From UBA5072 sp963822145 (lineage in GTDB: Bacteria; Bacteroidota; Bacteroidia; Bacteroidales; UBA10428), in the NCBI GenBank assembly GCA_963822145.1, contig CAWGGG010000004.1, positions 434,001 through 498,000 of the forward strand: DNA of 64,000 bases. The letters run 5' to 3'. A program made the translations under genes and the position numbers. Below are positions 40,072 to 50,098 of the stretch, in pieces. Each line of letters begins with the position of its first letter. The stretch's first letter is position 1. The notes under the pieces are model-generated. The model was given only the letters and a program-made list of their open reading frames with translations, was not told the origin of the DNA and ran no database searches.

Positions 40072-41367
40072 ATGTCAACGCATAAATTGCATCGGAGAGC
40101 CTTCATCAAAAAATCAACTGCGGGTATTATCGGGATGAGTATGTTTGATGCCACCCCATTCCGACATACCCATCAGACTGCAGTGCTTCCCCGCATAAGA
40201 GACTACCGGAGGCTGGGCAGAACGGGTGCAATGATTTCCGATATTGGATCAGGAGTGCCCTATTCAGAACCTGTGCTCAAAGCCGTAATTAACTCGGGAG
40301 TAAATTTTATTGAAACTTCTGAGACATACAATAACGGAAATAATGAGGTATTAATAGGGAATGTTATCAGGAATTTTGAACGCGAAAAGCTCTTTATCAC
40401 AACCAAAATAAATACATCACTCGGTTTAGTAACATCCTCCGACGATATTGCTGCGCGAGCAGAAGAAAGTCTTCGACGGCTGAAAACCCCATATATTGAT
40501 CTTTATATGATGCACCAGGCCCAGAGTATTTTGAGGGTAGCAGACGGAAGTTTTCACAAGGCTTGCGACAGGCTCAAGAAGGAAGGAAAAATCAGGTTCA
40601 GAGGGCTGTCATGTCATGGCACTTTTTGGTGGCAAGAGCCCGGAGGTACGCTGGAGGATATATTAATGGCTGCTGTTGATGACGGCAGATATGATGTCCT
40701 TTTCTTTCCCTATAACTTTCTGGAACCCGAGATGGGAGAAAGGATTATAAACGCCTGCAAATCAAAGAATATTGGCACCATGATCATGAAATCAAATCCT
40801 ATAAGTGTATTTGAGAACTATGAAAACATCTTAAAACGAGGGGACAAGCTGGGCATACTGGAACAATCAGATTATGAAAGGAAGCGGTTGCAAATGAATA
40901 AAGCCAGGGATTTCTTCCTGAAATACCAGATGACTGATATGGAACAACTTAAGGATGGCGCTTACCAATTTATACTCAATAACAAGGACGTAGGTACCAT
41001 CTGTTGCCGCTTTCGCAATTACAATGATATAGAAAAGTATGTGAGACTTTCTGGCACCTCACTTGACAATCGCACTGCAGCAATGCTTTCAGACTTCAGG
41101 GACAGCCTGGGTTTTCTGAATTGCAGGATTGGGTGCAATATATGTGAGAAAAGCTGTCCAAATCATCTGCCCGTTAATACAATCATGAGATTTTACTATT
41201 ACGCACAGTCATTAAAGGAAAAAGCAACTGCATCATGTTATTACAGAGAATTGGGTGGTCCGAAAACCAATGCCTGCATGAAATGCCAGGCACCCTGTGA
41301 GAAAGCCTGTCCGCACAATATCGCAATCCGTGAACTGCTGGCTGATGCAGACAGAAATCTATGCTAA
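40072..41367 (+). CDS. Tat-signal aldo/keto reductase with C-terminal ferredoxin-type cluster domain
   Basis: A 431-residue protein. It starts with a twin-arginine signal (HRRAFIKKSTAGIIGMSMF). The aldo/keto reductase barrel follows: YRRLGRTGAMISDIGSG, then SGVNFIETSETYNNG (catalytic Asp/Tyr region, with Glu at the Asp position) and TPYIDLYMMHQAQS. The C-terminal domain carries two cysteine clusters, CRIGCNICEKSCPNHLPV (Cys351, 355, 358, 362) and CMKCQAPCEKACPHNI (402, 405, 409, 413), consistent with two 4Fe-4S clusters. Family members use these as an electron-transfer module; the substrate is unknown. Confidence 0.9.
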   Translation: MSTHKLHRRAFIKKSTAGIIGMSMFDATPFRHTHQTAVLPRIRDYRRLGRTGAMISDIGSGVPYSEPVLKAVINSGVNFIETSETYNNGNNEVLIGNVIRNFEREKLFITTKINTSLGLVTSSDDIAARAEESLRRLKTPYIDLYMMHQAQSILRVADGSFHKACDRLKKEGKIRFRGLSCHGTFWWQEPGGTLEDILMAAVDDGRYDVLFFPYNFLEPEMGERIINACKSKNIGTMIMKSNPISVFENYENILKRGDKLGILEQSDYERKRLQMNKARDFFLKYQMTDMEQLKDGAYQFILNNKDVGTICCRFRNYNDIEKYVRLSGTSLDNRTAAMLSDFRDSLGFLNCRIGCNICEKSCPNHLPVNTIMRFYYYAQSLKEKATASCYYRELGGPKTNACMKCQAPCEKACPHNIAIRELLADADRNLC

Positions 41368-41412
41368 AGCGACCTTCACCAAAGCAAAATCCATTTCGCT
41401 GTTTTTGCTACT

Positions 41413-41790
41413 TCATTGGATCATCGGCAAATACTTTTCACGGTTTTCGATGATCACCCAAAGGTTTATTGCCATGAGTAAAAGTGCTACTGGAAGTCCG
41501 GATCGTTCTGTTATTATGTGCGTTAAAAGTATACCCGTCATAACCGGGAAAATTACAATGGCGCCAAGAGCGCGGTATTTATTGGTCATAAAAAGTAATC
41601 CGCCGACAATTTCAACGGTGGCAATAAGTGGCATGAGCCATCCAATTTCGAGAAAGGCGGTCATCACTTTTATCATGTTTTCCGGTATGTCTTTGGGCAT
41701 AGGCATGTAATTAAAAAACTTGTTGAGTCCTGAATTAATGAACATCAGTCCAAAAAGAATACTTACAACCAATAGAATTTTCCTTTTCAT
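41413..41790 (-). CDS. DoxX-like family membrane protein
   Basis: A 125-residue four-segment membrane protein: MKRKILLVVSILFGLMFINS then GLNKFF (conserved DoxX motif G-x-x-K), GWLMPLIATVEIVGGLLFMT, YRALGAIVIFPVMTGILLTH and VALLLMAINLWVI. DoxX proteins associate with terminal-oxidase or thiosulfate pathways in a few species; here the role is open. The ATG at 41790 is chosen over a longer frame because a -7 motif at 41836-41843 lies between the two. Confidence 0.85.
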   Translation of the reverse strand: MKRKILLVVSILFGLMFINSGLNKFFNYMPMPKDIPENMIKVMTAFLEIGWLMPLIATVEIVGGLLFMTNKYRALGAIVIFPVMTGILLTHIITERSGLPVALLLMAINLWVIIENREKYLPMIQ

Positions 41791-41835
41791 AATTTTTATT
41801 TTGATGGTTAAGGGAGGTGCATTTTCTTTAAGCGG

Positions 41836-41843
41836 CAAAAATA
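41836..41843 (-). promoter_or_regulatory. Candidate -7 element for the DoxX-like gene
   Basis: The minus strand reads TATTTTTG, matching TAnnTTTG, about 46 bp upstream of the chosen start. Confidence 0.4.
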
Positions 41844-42052
41844 CATTCGTTAATTTATAACAATCAGCGGTATAAAAAGTTGCCAAGGGGTGATTACTAA
41901 TTCATTTCACTTAAGTCCGTTTTCCCTGAATCGGAACAATGCATTCCTCCTTCCATTTGAAGAATGATTGATTCATGATTTGAAAGAATTGGAGTTGGGA
42001 TTTTTATAGATATAAAAAAGAACACAGGCTATATGAGGCGATTCAATTTACG

Positions 42053-42730
42053 TTAATTACCAAATCTGTAGCCGATGCCTGATTCTGTAATCAGCAGCGT
42101 AGGTTTCGAAGGATCATCCTCTATCTTTTTTCTGAGCTGGGCAACGAAAACTCTCAGGTATTGGGTCTGTTCCAGGTAGGAATAACCCCATATTTCTTTC
42201 AGTATGTACTGATGGGTAAGAACTCTTCCTGCATTTTTTGCCAACAGGGCCAGGAGGTTGAATTCTGTGGAAGTAAGTTTCAGGATTTTGTTTTGTTTTC
42301 GTACAGTATAATCTACGATATCAATTTCAAGATCATCAACAACAAAATTCGTCGCTTTTTCATCACTTTTATTCTGTCTTAATGCGGATCTGACACGTGC
42401 CAGTAATTCACCTGTTCTGAATGGTTTGGTAAGATAGTCATTTGCCCCATGGTCCAGGGCCTCAACAACATCCTTTTCTGTATTCCGGACGGTGAGAATA
42501 ATTATCGGTTTTTGATACCAGGTACGAAGTTTCTTAAGTACTTCAAGTCCGTCGGTATCTGGAAGTCCAAGATCTAATATGATTCCAGAAGGTTGATGAC
42601 TCGCAGCGGCAGTCAGTCCTTCTTTTCCGTCGCCGGCCTTAATGATTTTATAGCCATTCGCTGAAAGGGTTATTTCAAGCAGACGGCGGATTTGCACCTC
42701 ATCATCAATTATTAGCAGGGAATCAGGCAT
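42053..42730 (-). CDS. kdpE: Response regulator KdpE
   Basis: A 225-residue OmpR-type regulator. Receiver domain residues 1-115: acidic pocket DDE near the start, phospho-Asp in GIILDLGLPDTDG, conserved Thr region IIILTVR and Lys in YLTKPF. The winged-helix DNA-binding domain (about 130-225) has LTSTEFNLLALLAKNAGRVL, GYSYLEQTQYLRVFVAQLRK and GIGYRFG. It activates the kdp operon under K+ limitation with KdpD. Start overlaps the kdpD stop by 8 bp. Confidence 0.95.
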   Translation of the reverse strand: MPDSLLIIDDEVQIRRLLEITLSANGYKIIKAGDGKEGLTAAASHQPSGIILDLGLPDTDGLEVLKKLRTWYQKPIIILTVRNTEKDVVEALDHGANDYLTKPFRTGELLARVRSALRQNKSDEKATNFVVDDLEIDIVDYTVRKQNKILKLTSTEFNLLALLAKNAGRVLTHQYILKEIWGYSYLEQTQYLRVFVAQLRKKIEDDPSKPTLLITESGIGYRFGN

Positions 42731-45428
42731 CTGAATTTGTTATTGAATTGAATGGGTTGTTAGTTTGGTCTATGTCAGAAATTTTCACCGGTATAATGAC
42801 TGTGAAGATCGCGCCTCCATTTTGACGGTTTGCTGCAGTTACTGAACCTTTGTGGGCTTCAACAAACCCTTTTACGATTGACAGGCCCAAACCAGTGCCT
42901 CCTGCTGTTGCATCTTTTCCTCGATAGAACTTATTAAAAACCGATAACAGTTCTGAAGGCGGAAAGCCTTTTCCCCTGTCCATCACCTGAATTGTGAGAT
43001 TGCCGTTATCATAAAAAAATTTGACTCTTATATTGGTCCCGGCAGGTGCGTTTTGTGTGGCATTTAAGACAAGGTTGTGTAAAACCTGTTCGATAAGACC
43101 AAAATCAATAAAAACCAATGGCATATCAGCAGGGATTACTGCTGCAATAGTGAAAGGCAACAATTCCTGGTGAAGATGGGAAGTTACTTTATTAGCCAGA
43201 TCGTGAACATCGCACCAATCGGGATGCAAGGTTATGCGTCCTGATTCGAGACGTGACATATTTAACAGGTTCTCGATAAGGCGATTAAGTCGTACTGAGG
43301 CTTTGTAGATTTCGGAATACAGATTTTGTTTTGTTTCTTCGGGGTAGTGCTGGGATAACAGGGTATCCGATGCGCCCATAATGGTTGCTACAGGAATACG
43401 CAATTCGTGTGAAATGGAATTGAAAAGGGTTTTGTAGAGCTTATCCGATTCACTGAGGATGAAGGTTTTTTTGGCAGCTTCGCGCAGGAATTCCCGTTCA
43501 AATTTGCCTGAGATCTGAGACATGAAGGTCTCCCAGAACTGAGCCTCACCCTGGGTAAAAACAGATGTATGTTTAACAGCAATGATGCCCATATTGTTGC
43601 TGTATCCAACCAGAGGATAAAAGGTAAATGGAGTTGATGGTAAAGTGTCAGTATGCTTACCAGCCTTGGTCGAATGCTTGAAAACCCAATGGGCAATGCT
43701 CCAGTCATTCTCAGAAAGCTTTAATTCTGTATCATGACGGATATGGTCCTCAAGCTGGTTCGTTTCGTTTTTTAGAAAGATGGCACAATCAAGGCCAAAA
43801 TTTCTTTGGACGGATTTCAGGGCAATTCTTAGTACCTCCTCGATACCGGATGCCAGCGTTAATTCTCTTGTCAGTTGATAAAGTGCATGCGTACGTTCTT
43901 CACGGATCCTGATCTTTTTTTCCTGTCCTCTTACCCTGGATGTTAAGATGCCATTCAGCAGGGCAATAATAAAAAACATGATGAGCATCAGCACATCAAC
44001 AGGATTTTCGATATGCAGCGTAAATGGTGGCGGAATGAAGAGAAAGTCCCAGATAACAGCACTCAGGGTGGCCGCCAATAGTATTGGTCCGGTTCCGAAG
44101 AACAAAGCAAGCGTGGATACTATGAAAAGCAGGCAGAATGATACCACCTGATATCCGATATAATCATTCAGCAGAAAGCAAATAATGGTTGCCACAAGGA
44201 TGGTTGCTGATGTGATTAAATATTGGGTAATACTTGATGTAAAAGAAGGCAAGGTTACTTTCTCCTTGAAATGATCTTTTGCCTGCCGATCGGAACCAAG
44301 AATGTAGACATCAATATTTCCGCTATAGCGGATCAATCGATTCACGAAGTTACCCAATCTTAACATGGATAAAATATTGCGAACACGGGGCTTGCCAACA
44401 ATGATATGGGTGACATTTTCTTTCATGGCAAAGTCCACGATCGCTTTGACCATATCGAAATTCGTAATGATCCGGAATGGAATACCCAGTTGTTTGGCGA
44501 GATTGATGTTTTTATCAAGCTGCTCACGTTCTTTTGTGGTCAACTGGTGAGAGGTTTCAACGTAAAGCGACTGGATATTTGCGCCCATGGAATAAGCCAG
44601 GTTTTTAGCCCATCGCAATAATCTTGTTGACTGCTGATTATAATCCATCGCGACCAGTAAATGCAACCCTGATTTCCAGGGGCCGCGAATCCTCTTTTGG
44701 TGCATATAATCATGCAGTTGTTTGTCAACACGATCGGCAACAATACGGAGTGCCATTTCACGCAGGGCGGTAATATTTCCTTTCCGGAAGAAATTCATGA
44801 TTGCCTCTTTCGAGCGTTCATGGGTATATACCTTGCCTTCAGACAATCGCTGCAGCAATTCATCCGGTGTAAGATCAACCAGTTCGACTTCATCAGCATT
44901 CTCGAATATTTCATCAGGCAGCGTTTCGCGCACAAGAATGCCGGTTATTTGAGCAACAGTATCTGAACGGCTTTCCAGATGCTGGACATTCAAGGTTGTA
45001 TAAACATGAACTCCGCTTTCGAGAATTTCCATTACATCCTGATGTCTTTTGGAATGACGACTCCCGGGGGCATTTGTATGGGCCAGCTCATCAACCACTA
45101 CAATCTGGGGTTTCCGCGCAATTATGGCATCGAGATCCATTTCCTGGACTGACGTGGATTTATACTCGTACGTTTTACGGGGGATTATTTCAAAACCTTC
45201 TGCCAGTTCGGCAGTTTCTTTTCTTTTATGTGTTTCAACATACCCAATGATGATATCAGTACCTTTTAACTTTTCAGCTTGCGCGGTTTGCAGCATGGTA
45301 TAGGTTTTACCCACACCTGCACACATACCGAAAAATATTTTCAGCTTTCCCCGTTTGCTTTTTTCTTCCTCGCTGATCAGGGAAGCCAGTAATTCATCCG
45401 GATCCGGCCTGTTGTCCTCGTAAACCAT
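42723..45428 (-). CDS. kdpD: Osmosensitive K+ channel sensor kinase KdpD
   Basis: A 901-residue membrane sensor kinase controlling kdp expression in response to K+ and turgor. The N-terminal KdpD domain has Walker A GMCAGVGKTYTM (about 33-44) and VVDELAHTNAPGSRHSKRHQ. A universal-stress-protein domain spans about 250-370, four membrane segments about 400-500, and GAF about 520-640. The kinase core has HELRIPVATIMG, then LENLLNMSRLESG, LHNLVLNATQNAPAG, MDRGKGFPPSEL and GGTGLGLSIVKG. Full length. It is joined to kdpC by a 1-bp TAATG overlap and to kdpE by 8 bp. Confidence 0.96.
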   Translation of the reverse strand: MVYEDNRPDPDELLASLISEEEKSKRGKLKIFFGMCAGVGKTYTMLQTAQAEKLKGTDIIIGYVETHKRKETAELAEGFEIIPRKTYEYKSTSVQEMDLDAIIARKPQIVVVDELAHTNAPGSRHSKRHQDVMEILESGVHVYTTLNVQHLESRSDTVAQITGILVRETLPDEIFENADEVELVDLTPDELLQRLSEGKVYTHERSKEAIMNFFRKGNITALREMALRIVADRVDKQLHDYMHQKRIRGPWKSGLHLLVAMDYNQQSTRLLRWAKNLAYSMGANIQSLYVETSHQLTTKEREQLDKNINLAKQLGIPFRIITNFDMVKAIVDFAMKENVTHIIVGKPRVRNILSMLRLGNFVNRLIRYSGNIDVYILGSDRQAKDHFKEKVTLPSFTSSITQYLITSATILVATIICFLLNDYIGYQVVSFCLLFIVSTLALFFGTGPILLAATLSAVIWDFLFIPPPFTLHIENPVDVLMLIMFFIIALLNGILTSRVRGQEKKIRIREERTHALYQLTRELTLASGIEEVLRIALKSVQRNFGLDCAIFLKNETNQLEDHIRHDTELKLSENDWSIAHWVFKHSTKAGKHTDTLPSTPFTFYPLVGYSNNMGIIAVKHTSVFTQGEAQFWETFMSQISGKFEREFLREAAKKTFILSESDKLYKTLFNSISHELRIPVATIMGASDTLLSQHYPEETKQNLYSEIYKASVRLNRLIENLLNMSRLESGRITLHPDWCDVHDLANKVTSHLHQELLPFTIAAVIPADMPLVFIDFGLIEQVLHNLVLNATQNAPAGTNIRVKFFYDNGNLTIQVMDRGKGFPPSELLSVFNKFYRGKDATAGGTGLGLSIVKGFVEAHKGSVTAANRQNGGAIFTVIIPVKISDIDQTNNPFNSITNSDA

Positions 45429-46000
45429 TACCTGATATTATCCAAATCTAAATTTAGTTCAAATACATTGATTCTCCGTTCACCAAGAACAGAAAACTGA
45501 GGCACTGTTTTGTTATGGATGAGTTGAATTAATCGTTGTTTTTGAGCATCAGTAAAATTCCTTGACGCTACTACTCTTTCTACCTGAAGCAATGCAGATT
45601 CAGGCGAAATGTGCGGATCAAGACCGCTTGCCGATGCAAATATCATTTCTTTGGGAATAGCAGTTGGGTCCTTGATATAATTCTTGTCCATAAATAAAAC
45701 ACGTCTTTCTGCAACCAGTTTTTTCAATTTATCACTTGCAGGTCCCAAATTGGAGCCACCGGAAAGCAGCGGGTTGTAATTGGCGGCTGATGGTCTTGAC
45801 CAGAAATAAATACTGCTGTCGAACTGCTGTCCGATTAATTCAGAGCCTGCAATTCTGCCGTCTTTCCATATCAGGCTTCCGTTCGCCTTAGCCGGAAAAG
45901 CAAGCTGCGCCAATCCCGTCATGAGAAGTGGATACAACATGCCTGTCAGGATGGTCATGATGCCCAGAATTTTTATAGCCACCAATGCTTGAGTTTTCAT
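45428..46000 (-). CDS. kdpC: K+-transporting ATPase subunit C
   Basis: A 190-residue single-pass membrane subunit stabilising the KdpFABC complex. N-terminal membrane segment about 8-30 (IKILGIMTILTGMLYPLLMT), then the periplasmic domain with IWKDGRIAGSELIGQQFDSS, YFWSRPSAANYNPLLSGGSN and the signature ASGLDPHISPESALLQVERV. Normal length. Located 32 bp after kdpB and overlapping kdpD by 1 bp. Confidence 0.96.
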   Translation of the reverse strand: MKTQALVAIKILGIMTILTGMLYPLLMTGLAQLAFPAKANGSLIWKDGRIAGSELIGQQFDSSIYFWSRPSAANYNPLLSGGSNLGPASDKLKKLVAERRVLFMDKNYIKDPTAIPKEMIFASASGLDPHISPESALLQVERVVASRNFTDAQKQRLIQLIHNKTVPQFSVLGERRINVFELNLDLDNIR

Positions 46001-46032
46001 AATATCTTCTTTATTTCATTTATACCTGATTA

Positions 46033-48123
46033 CTAGATAATATGTGCAAAAACAAGCAACATATCAATCAGTTTGATACCCACAAAAGGTATGATGATCC
46101 CCCCAATGCCATAGATCACAATATTCTGTCCGAGTAACCGTGCAGCCGAAACAGGGCGGTATTTTACACCCTTCAGGGCAAGCGGAATAAGGGCGACAAT
46201 AATCAGTGCGTTGAATATTACGGCGCTCAGAATGGCGCTTTCAGGAGTTGCAAGTTTCATGATGTTGAGTGCACTTAAGGGAGCTAATCCTGAAGACGTA
46301 ACATACAATAAGGTCGCAATCGCCGGAACGATGGCAAAATATTTGGCCACATCATTGGCTATGCTGAAGGTAGTCAGTGCACCACGTGTCATCAGCAACT
46401 GTTTTCCGGTTTCAACCACTTCAATGAGTTTCGTGGGGTTGCTGTCAAGGTCTACCATGTTTCCGGCCTCACGGGCAGCCTGGGTACCGGTGTTCATGGC
46501 CAGTCCTACATCTGCCTGTGCCAGTGCCGGTGCATCATTGGTGCCGTCACCAATCATTCCCACCAGGTGACCATGGGCCTGTTCCTGACGGATGCGGAAT
46601 AATTTATCTTCGGGTTTGGCTTCAGCCATGAAGTCATCAACACCGGCTTCTGCTGCTATGGCAGCGGCAGTCTGGGGGTTATCGCCGGTGATCATTACGG
46701 TTCTGATACCCATTTTGCGAAGTTGTGCAAAACGCTGTTTGATACCTCCTTTTACAATATCCTTCAAATGGATGACACCCAATACCTGGTTATTCTCCGC
46801 GACAACCAATGGTGTGGCGCCCTGCCTGGATAATTCATGTACAACCTCTTCAACTCTTTTAGGGAAAAATCCATTGTTACTTTCGGTGAACTTCCTGATA
46901 GCTTCGGCAGCGCCTTTCCTGATGCTGCGAAACTGACCGTCGGGTTTGCGAATATCGATACCACTCATCCTGGTTTGCGCCGAAAAAGGAATAAAGACCG
47001 TATCAGACGGATCCAATTCCCTTCCCCGGATATTGAACTGTTCCTTAGCCAAAACAACCACTGAGCGACCTTCAGGTGTTTCATCAGCCAGTGATGCCAG
47101 CTGCGCTGCATCTGCCAGTTGGTCCCTTGAGACCCCGTCTGTTGCTATGAATTCTGTGGCCATGCGGTTACCCAGTGTAATGGTACCGGTCTTATCAAGC
47201 AGTAAAACATCCGTATCACCTGCTGCTTCAATTGCTTTGCCACTGGTTGCGATGACATTTTTGCGCAACAATCTGTCCATTCCGCTTATTCCAATCGCGC
47301 TCAGTAACCCCCCGATCGTTGTTGGAATCAGACAGACAAGCAGTGAAATGAGGACGGGCAATGTCAGGTTATGATCCTGGGATAAACCCGATGCTTTCAG
47401 GCTGTATCCAAAATAAGCCGGCATGGATACGACAACAAGAAGGAATATAATGGTAAGGCCGGATAATAAAATGGTAAGTGCAATCTCATTCGGCGTTTTC
47501 TGACGTCTTGCCCCTTCAACCAGGGCAATCATACGGTCCAGGAATGTATTGCCCGGTTCTGATGTCACCTGGATGATGATCCTGTCACTGATTACTTTGG
47601 TTCCTCCGGTGACAGCACTGCGATCACCACCGCTTTCACGGATGACCGGTGCCGATTCGCCCGTAATGGCCGATTCATCAACACTGGCGATCCCATCAAT
47701 CACATCCCCGTCTGCGGGGATTACGTCACCCGCCTCACAAACTACGATATCCCCCTTCTTCAGTGCAGTCGCCAAAACAACATCTTCTTTCCCATTTACC
47801 AGCTTGCGGGCTTTTGTATGGGTCCGGCTTTTACGCAGACTATCAGCCTGAGCTTTTCCCCGCCCTTCGGCCACTGCTTCGGCAAAATTGGCAAACAATA
47901 CCGTAAACCAAAGCCAGAGCGTGATCTGAAAGTTAAAACCGGAGAAATGCCCATTGAAGAATTCTGCAAGCACAATTGCGGTGGTTATTAATGCACCGAT
48001 TCCGACAATAAATATTACCGGATTTTTTGCCAGGGTAACCGGATTAAGTTTAGCAAAGGAGTCTTTACATGCCTGAATACCTATTTCCTTGGTAAACAGT
48101 CGTTTTTTATTTCGTTTTTCCAT
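46033..48123 (-). CDS. kdpB: K+-transporting P-type ATPase subunit B
   Basis: The 696-residue catalytic subunit of the high-affinity K+ pump. Key motifs: TGESAPVIRESGGD (TGES, dephosphorylation), LLLDKTGTITLGNR (phosphorylated Asp), ITGDNPQTAAAIAAEAGVDD and GDGTNDAPALAQADVGLAM (hinge). About seven membrane segments, including LISLLVCLIPTTIGGLLSAI with the conserved CLIPTTIG. It hydrolyses ATP to drive K+ through KdpA. 20 bp after kdpA. Confidence 0.97.
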   Translation of the reverse strand: MEKRNKKRLFTKEIGIQACKDSFAKLNPVTLAKNPVIFIVGIGALITTAIVLAEFFNGHFSGFNFQITLWLWFTVLFANFAEAVAEGRGKAQADSLRKSRTHTKARKLVNGKEDVVLATALKKGDIVVCEAGDVIPADGDVIDGIASVDESAITGESAPVIRESGGDRSAVTGGTKVISDRIIIQVTSEPGNTFLDRMIALVEGARRQKTPNEIALTILLSGLTIIFLLVVVSMPAYFGYSLKASGLSQDHNLTLPVLISLLVCLIPTTIGGLLSAIGISGMDRLLRKNVIATSGKAIEAAGDTDVLLLDKTGTITLGNRMATEFIATDGVSRDQLADAAQLASLADETPEGRSVVVLAKEQFNIRGRELDPSDTVFIPFSAQTRMSGIDIRKPDGQFRSIRKGAAEAIRKFTESNNGFFPKRVEEVVHELSRQGATPLVVAENNQVLGVIHLKDIVKGGIKQRFAQLRKMGIRTVMITGDNPQTAAAIAAEAGVDDFMAEAKPEDKLFRIRQEQAHGHLVGMIGDGTNDAPALAQADVGLAMNTGTQAAREAGNMVDLDSNPTKLIEVVETGKQLLMTRGALTTFSIANDVAKYFAIVPAIATLLYVTSSGLAPLSALNIMKLATPESAILSAVIFNALIIVALIPLALKGVKYRPVSAARLLGQNIVIYGIGGIIIPFVGIKLIDMLLVFAHII

Positions 48124-48143
48124 TACATGTATTGTTGAAAAAA

Positions 48144-49829
48144 TTAAAACGTAACACCCAGGTTCATTATAAAGTGTTCAGCAATGGGGCCCAGCGCCAG
48201 CGGCGGGAAGAAAGTCAGACCTCCTATGATTAGAATAACGCCGATGAGCAACAGCACAAACAGCCAGTTGTCGGTCTTAAAGGTGCCGGATGATACCGGG
48301 GTGATCTTTTTCCTGGCCATGCTTCCTGCTATGGCCAAAACAGGTACCAGAATTCCAAAACGGCCTATGATCATCCCGAATCCAATCATCAGGTTATAAA
48401 ACACAGTATTGGCATTGAGCCCTGCAAAGGCGCTGCCGTTATTCCCGGCGGCAGAAGCAAAAGCATACAGGATTTCTGTCAGACCGTGGGGTCCTGCATT
48501 ATTGAGACCTGAAAGTCCCGGACTTACCGAGCAGGCAATTGCTGAAAAGAGTTTGACGACTATATTGGGAGCCAGTACTGCAATAATGGCCATCTTGACC
48601 TCGAAGGCTTCCACTTTTTTGCCGAGGTACTCAGGGGTTCGACCGACCATGAGACCGGCAATGAAAACCGTTAACAGGATAAAAATGATCATACCGTATA
48701 ACCCGCATCCTACCCCGCCAAAAATGACTTCCCCCACCATCATGTTAAAGATGGCTACCATTCCTGATAAAGGTGATAAACTATCATGCATGGCATTCAC
48801 GGAACCATTTGAGGTGGATGTGGTGGCCACTGACCATAAAACGCTGTTCATCACACCAAAACGGGTTTCTTTCCCTTCCATATTTCCCGAAACATGCAAC
48901 ACATGGTTATAGCCGTATTCCGACCAGAGCGAAATCCCAAGACCAATTGCAAACAAAATAAGCATGGTTATGAATATCATTATGGCCTGCCGCTTTGATT
49001 TCATATAGTGGCCATAGGTAAATACCAGACCAGCTGAAATGATGATGATAGCGAACAATTCCAGGAAATTGCTCAGAGGCGTCGGATTTTCAAAGGGATG
49101 AGCGCTGTTGGCATTAAAGAATCCACCGCCATTCGTGCCGAGTTGCTTGATGGCAATTTGCGATGCTGCCGGACCGAGTGCAATTACCTGTTCGGCACCT
49201 TGCAAGGTGGTTGCCGTTACATAATGCGAGAATGTCTGCACAACACCTTGTCCCACGAGTAAAATGGTAAGGATCATTGACATGGGCAACAATATGTATA
49301 CTACGCTTCGCGTAAGATCTACCCAAAAATTTCCCAGAAGATCAGTGGTTTTTCTGGTCAGACCGCGCATCAACGCCAGCACAACAGCAATTCCGGTGGC
49401 TGCACTGACAAAATTCTGAACGGTCAAACCCAGCATCTGTACCAGGTAGCTCAGGGTATTTTCACCGGCATAGGACTGCCAGTTGGTATTGGTGGTAAAA
49501 CTTGCAGCAGTATTAAAGGCGAGATGCCAGGAAACATTCGGCAGGTTTTCGGTATTCAGCGGTAAAAATGCCTGACAAAGCTGTATGATGAATAGGAACA
49601 GCATACCAAACAGATTGAAAATAAGAACTCCGAACGTATAGGTTTTCCAGTTCATCTCTTCTTTGCTGTTAATGCCGGAAATCCTGTACACCAGCCGCTC
49701 AAGCCAGCCAAAAACAGGTTTCAGGATATGATTCTCACCGGTAAAAACCACTGCCATGTACTTGCCTAAGAGAGGAGCCAGGACAACCAGGATTATCAGG
49801 AAGATGAGCAGTTTTATTGCTTCATTCAT
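48144..49829 (-). CDS. kdpA: K+-transporting ATPase subunit A
   Basis: The 561-residue K+-binding and translocating subunit, related to Trk/KtrB channels. Filter-loop motifs include FNTAASFTTNTNWQSYAGEN, QLGTNGGGFFNANSAHPFEN and ATTSTSNGSVNAMHDSLSPL, with GNNGSAFAGLNANTVFYN in the fourth repeat. About ten membrane segments. Full length. Preceded by kdpF with a 58-bp gap. Confidence 0.97.
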   Translation of the reverse strand: MNEAIKLLIFLIILVVLAPLLGKYMAVVFTGENHILKPVFGWLERLVYRISGINSKEEMNWKTYTFGVLIFNLFGMLFLFIIQLCQAFLPLNTENLPNVSWHLAFNTAASFTTNTNWQSYAGENTLSYLVQMLGLTVQNFVSAATGIAVVLALMRGLTRKTTDLLGNFWVDLTRSVVYILLPMSMILTILLVGQGVVQTFSHYVTATTLQGAEQVIALGPAASQIAIKQLGTNGGGFFNANSAHPFENPTPLSNFLELFAIIIISAGLVFTYGHYMKSKRQAIMIFITMLILFAIGLGISLWSEYGYNHVLHVSGNMEGKETRFGVMNSVLWSVATTSTSNGSVNAMHDSLSPLSGMVAIFNMMVGEVIFGGVGCGLYGMIIFILLTVFIAGLMVGRTPEYLGKKVEAFEVKMAIIAVLAPNIVVKLFSAIACSVSPGLSGLNNAGPHGLTEILYAFASAAGNNGSAFAGLNANTVFYNLMIGFGMIIGRFGILVPVLAIAGSMARKKITPVSSGTFKTDNWLFVLLLIGVILIIGGLTFFPPLALGPIAEHFIMNLGVTF

Positions 49830-49887
49830 ATTTTGCTGTTATTGATTTCGATGATATAATGATTGCAGTGTGAAAAACACAGGCACA

Positions 49888-50052
49888 TTAAAATTTTTCA
49901 GGCCGTATCAGGGTATATATTAAATATCCCAGGATCAGGAATGCGACAATTCCTCCAATCAGGTAACCCGAAGGATGGCTGGGAACTGCTGCAACCGGTT
50001 GTTCATGAATAACGACAAGCAGGGTCAATGATACTGTAACTTTCTGATTCAT
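49888..50052 (-). CDS. kdpF: K+-transporting ATPase subunit F, N-terminally extended
   Basis: A 54-residue peptide. The last 26 residues (YLIGGIVAFLILGYLIYTLI then RPEKF) are the classic KdpF single membrane helix with its LIxPEKF ending. Unlike the E. coli form (about 29 residues), it has ~28 extra N-terminal residues (MNQKVTVSLTLLVVIHEQPV then AAVPSHPSG), which look like a signal or additional helix. KdpF binds and stabilises KdpA. It is the first structural cistron of the operon. Confidence 0.85.
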   Translation of the reverse strand: MNQKVTVSLTLLVVIHEQPVAAVPSHPSGYLIGGIVAFLILGYLIYTLIRPEKF

Positions 50053-50098
50053 AATTATTATATTTTAATTTCATGAGAATCAAGGAGGAAAATGAAGA

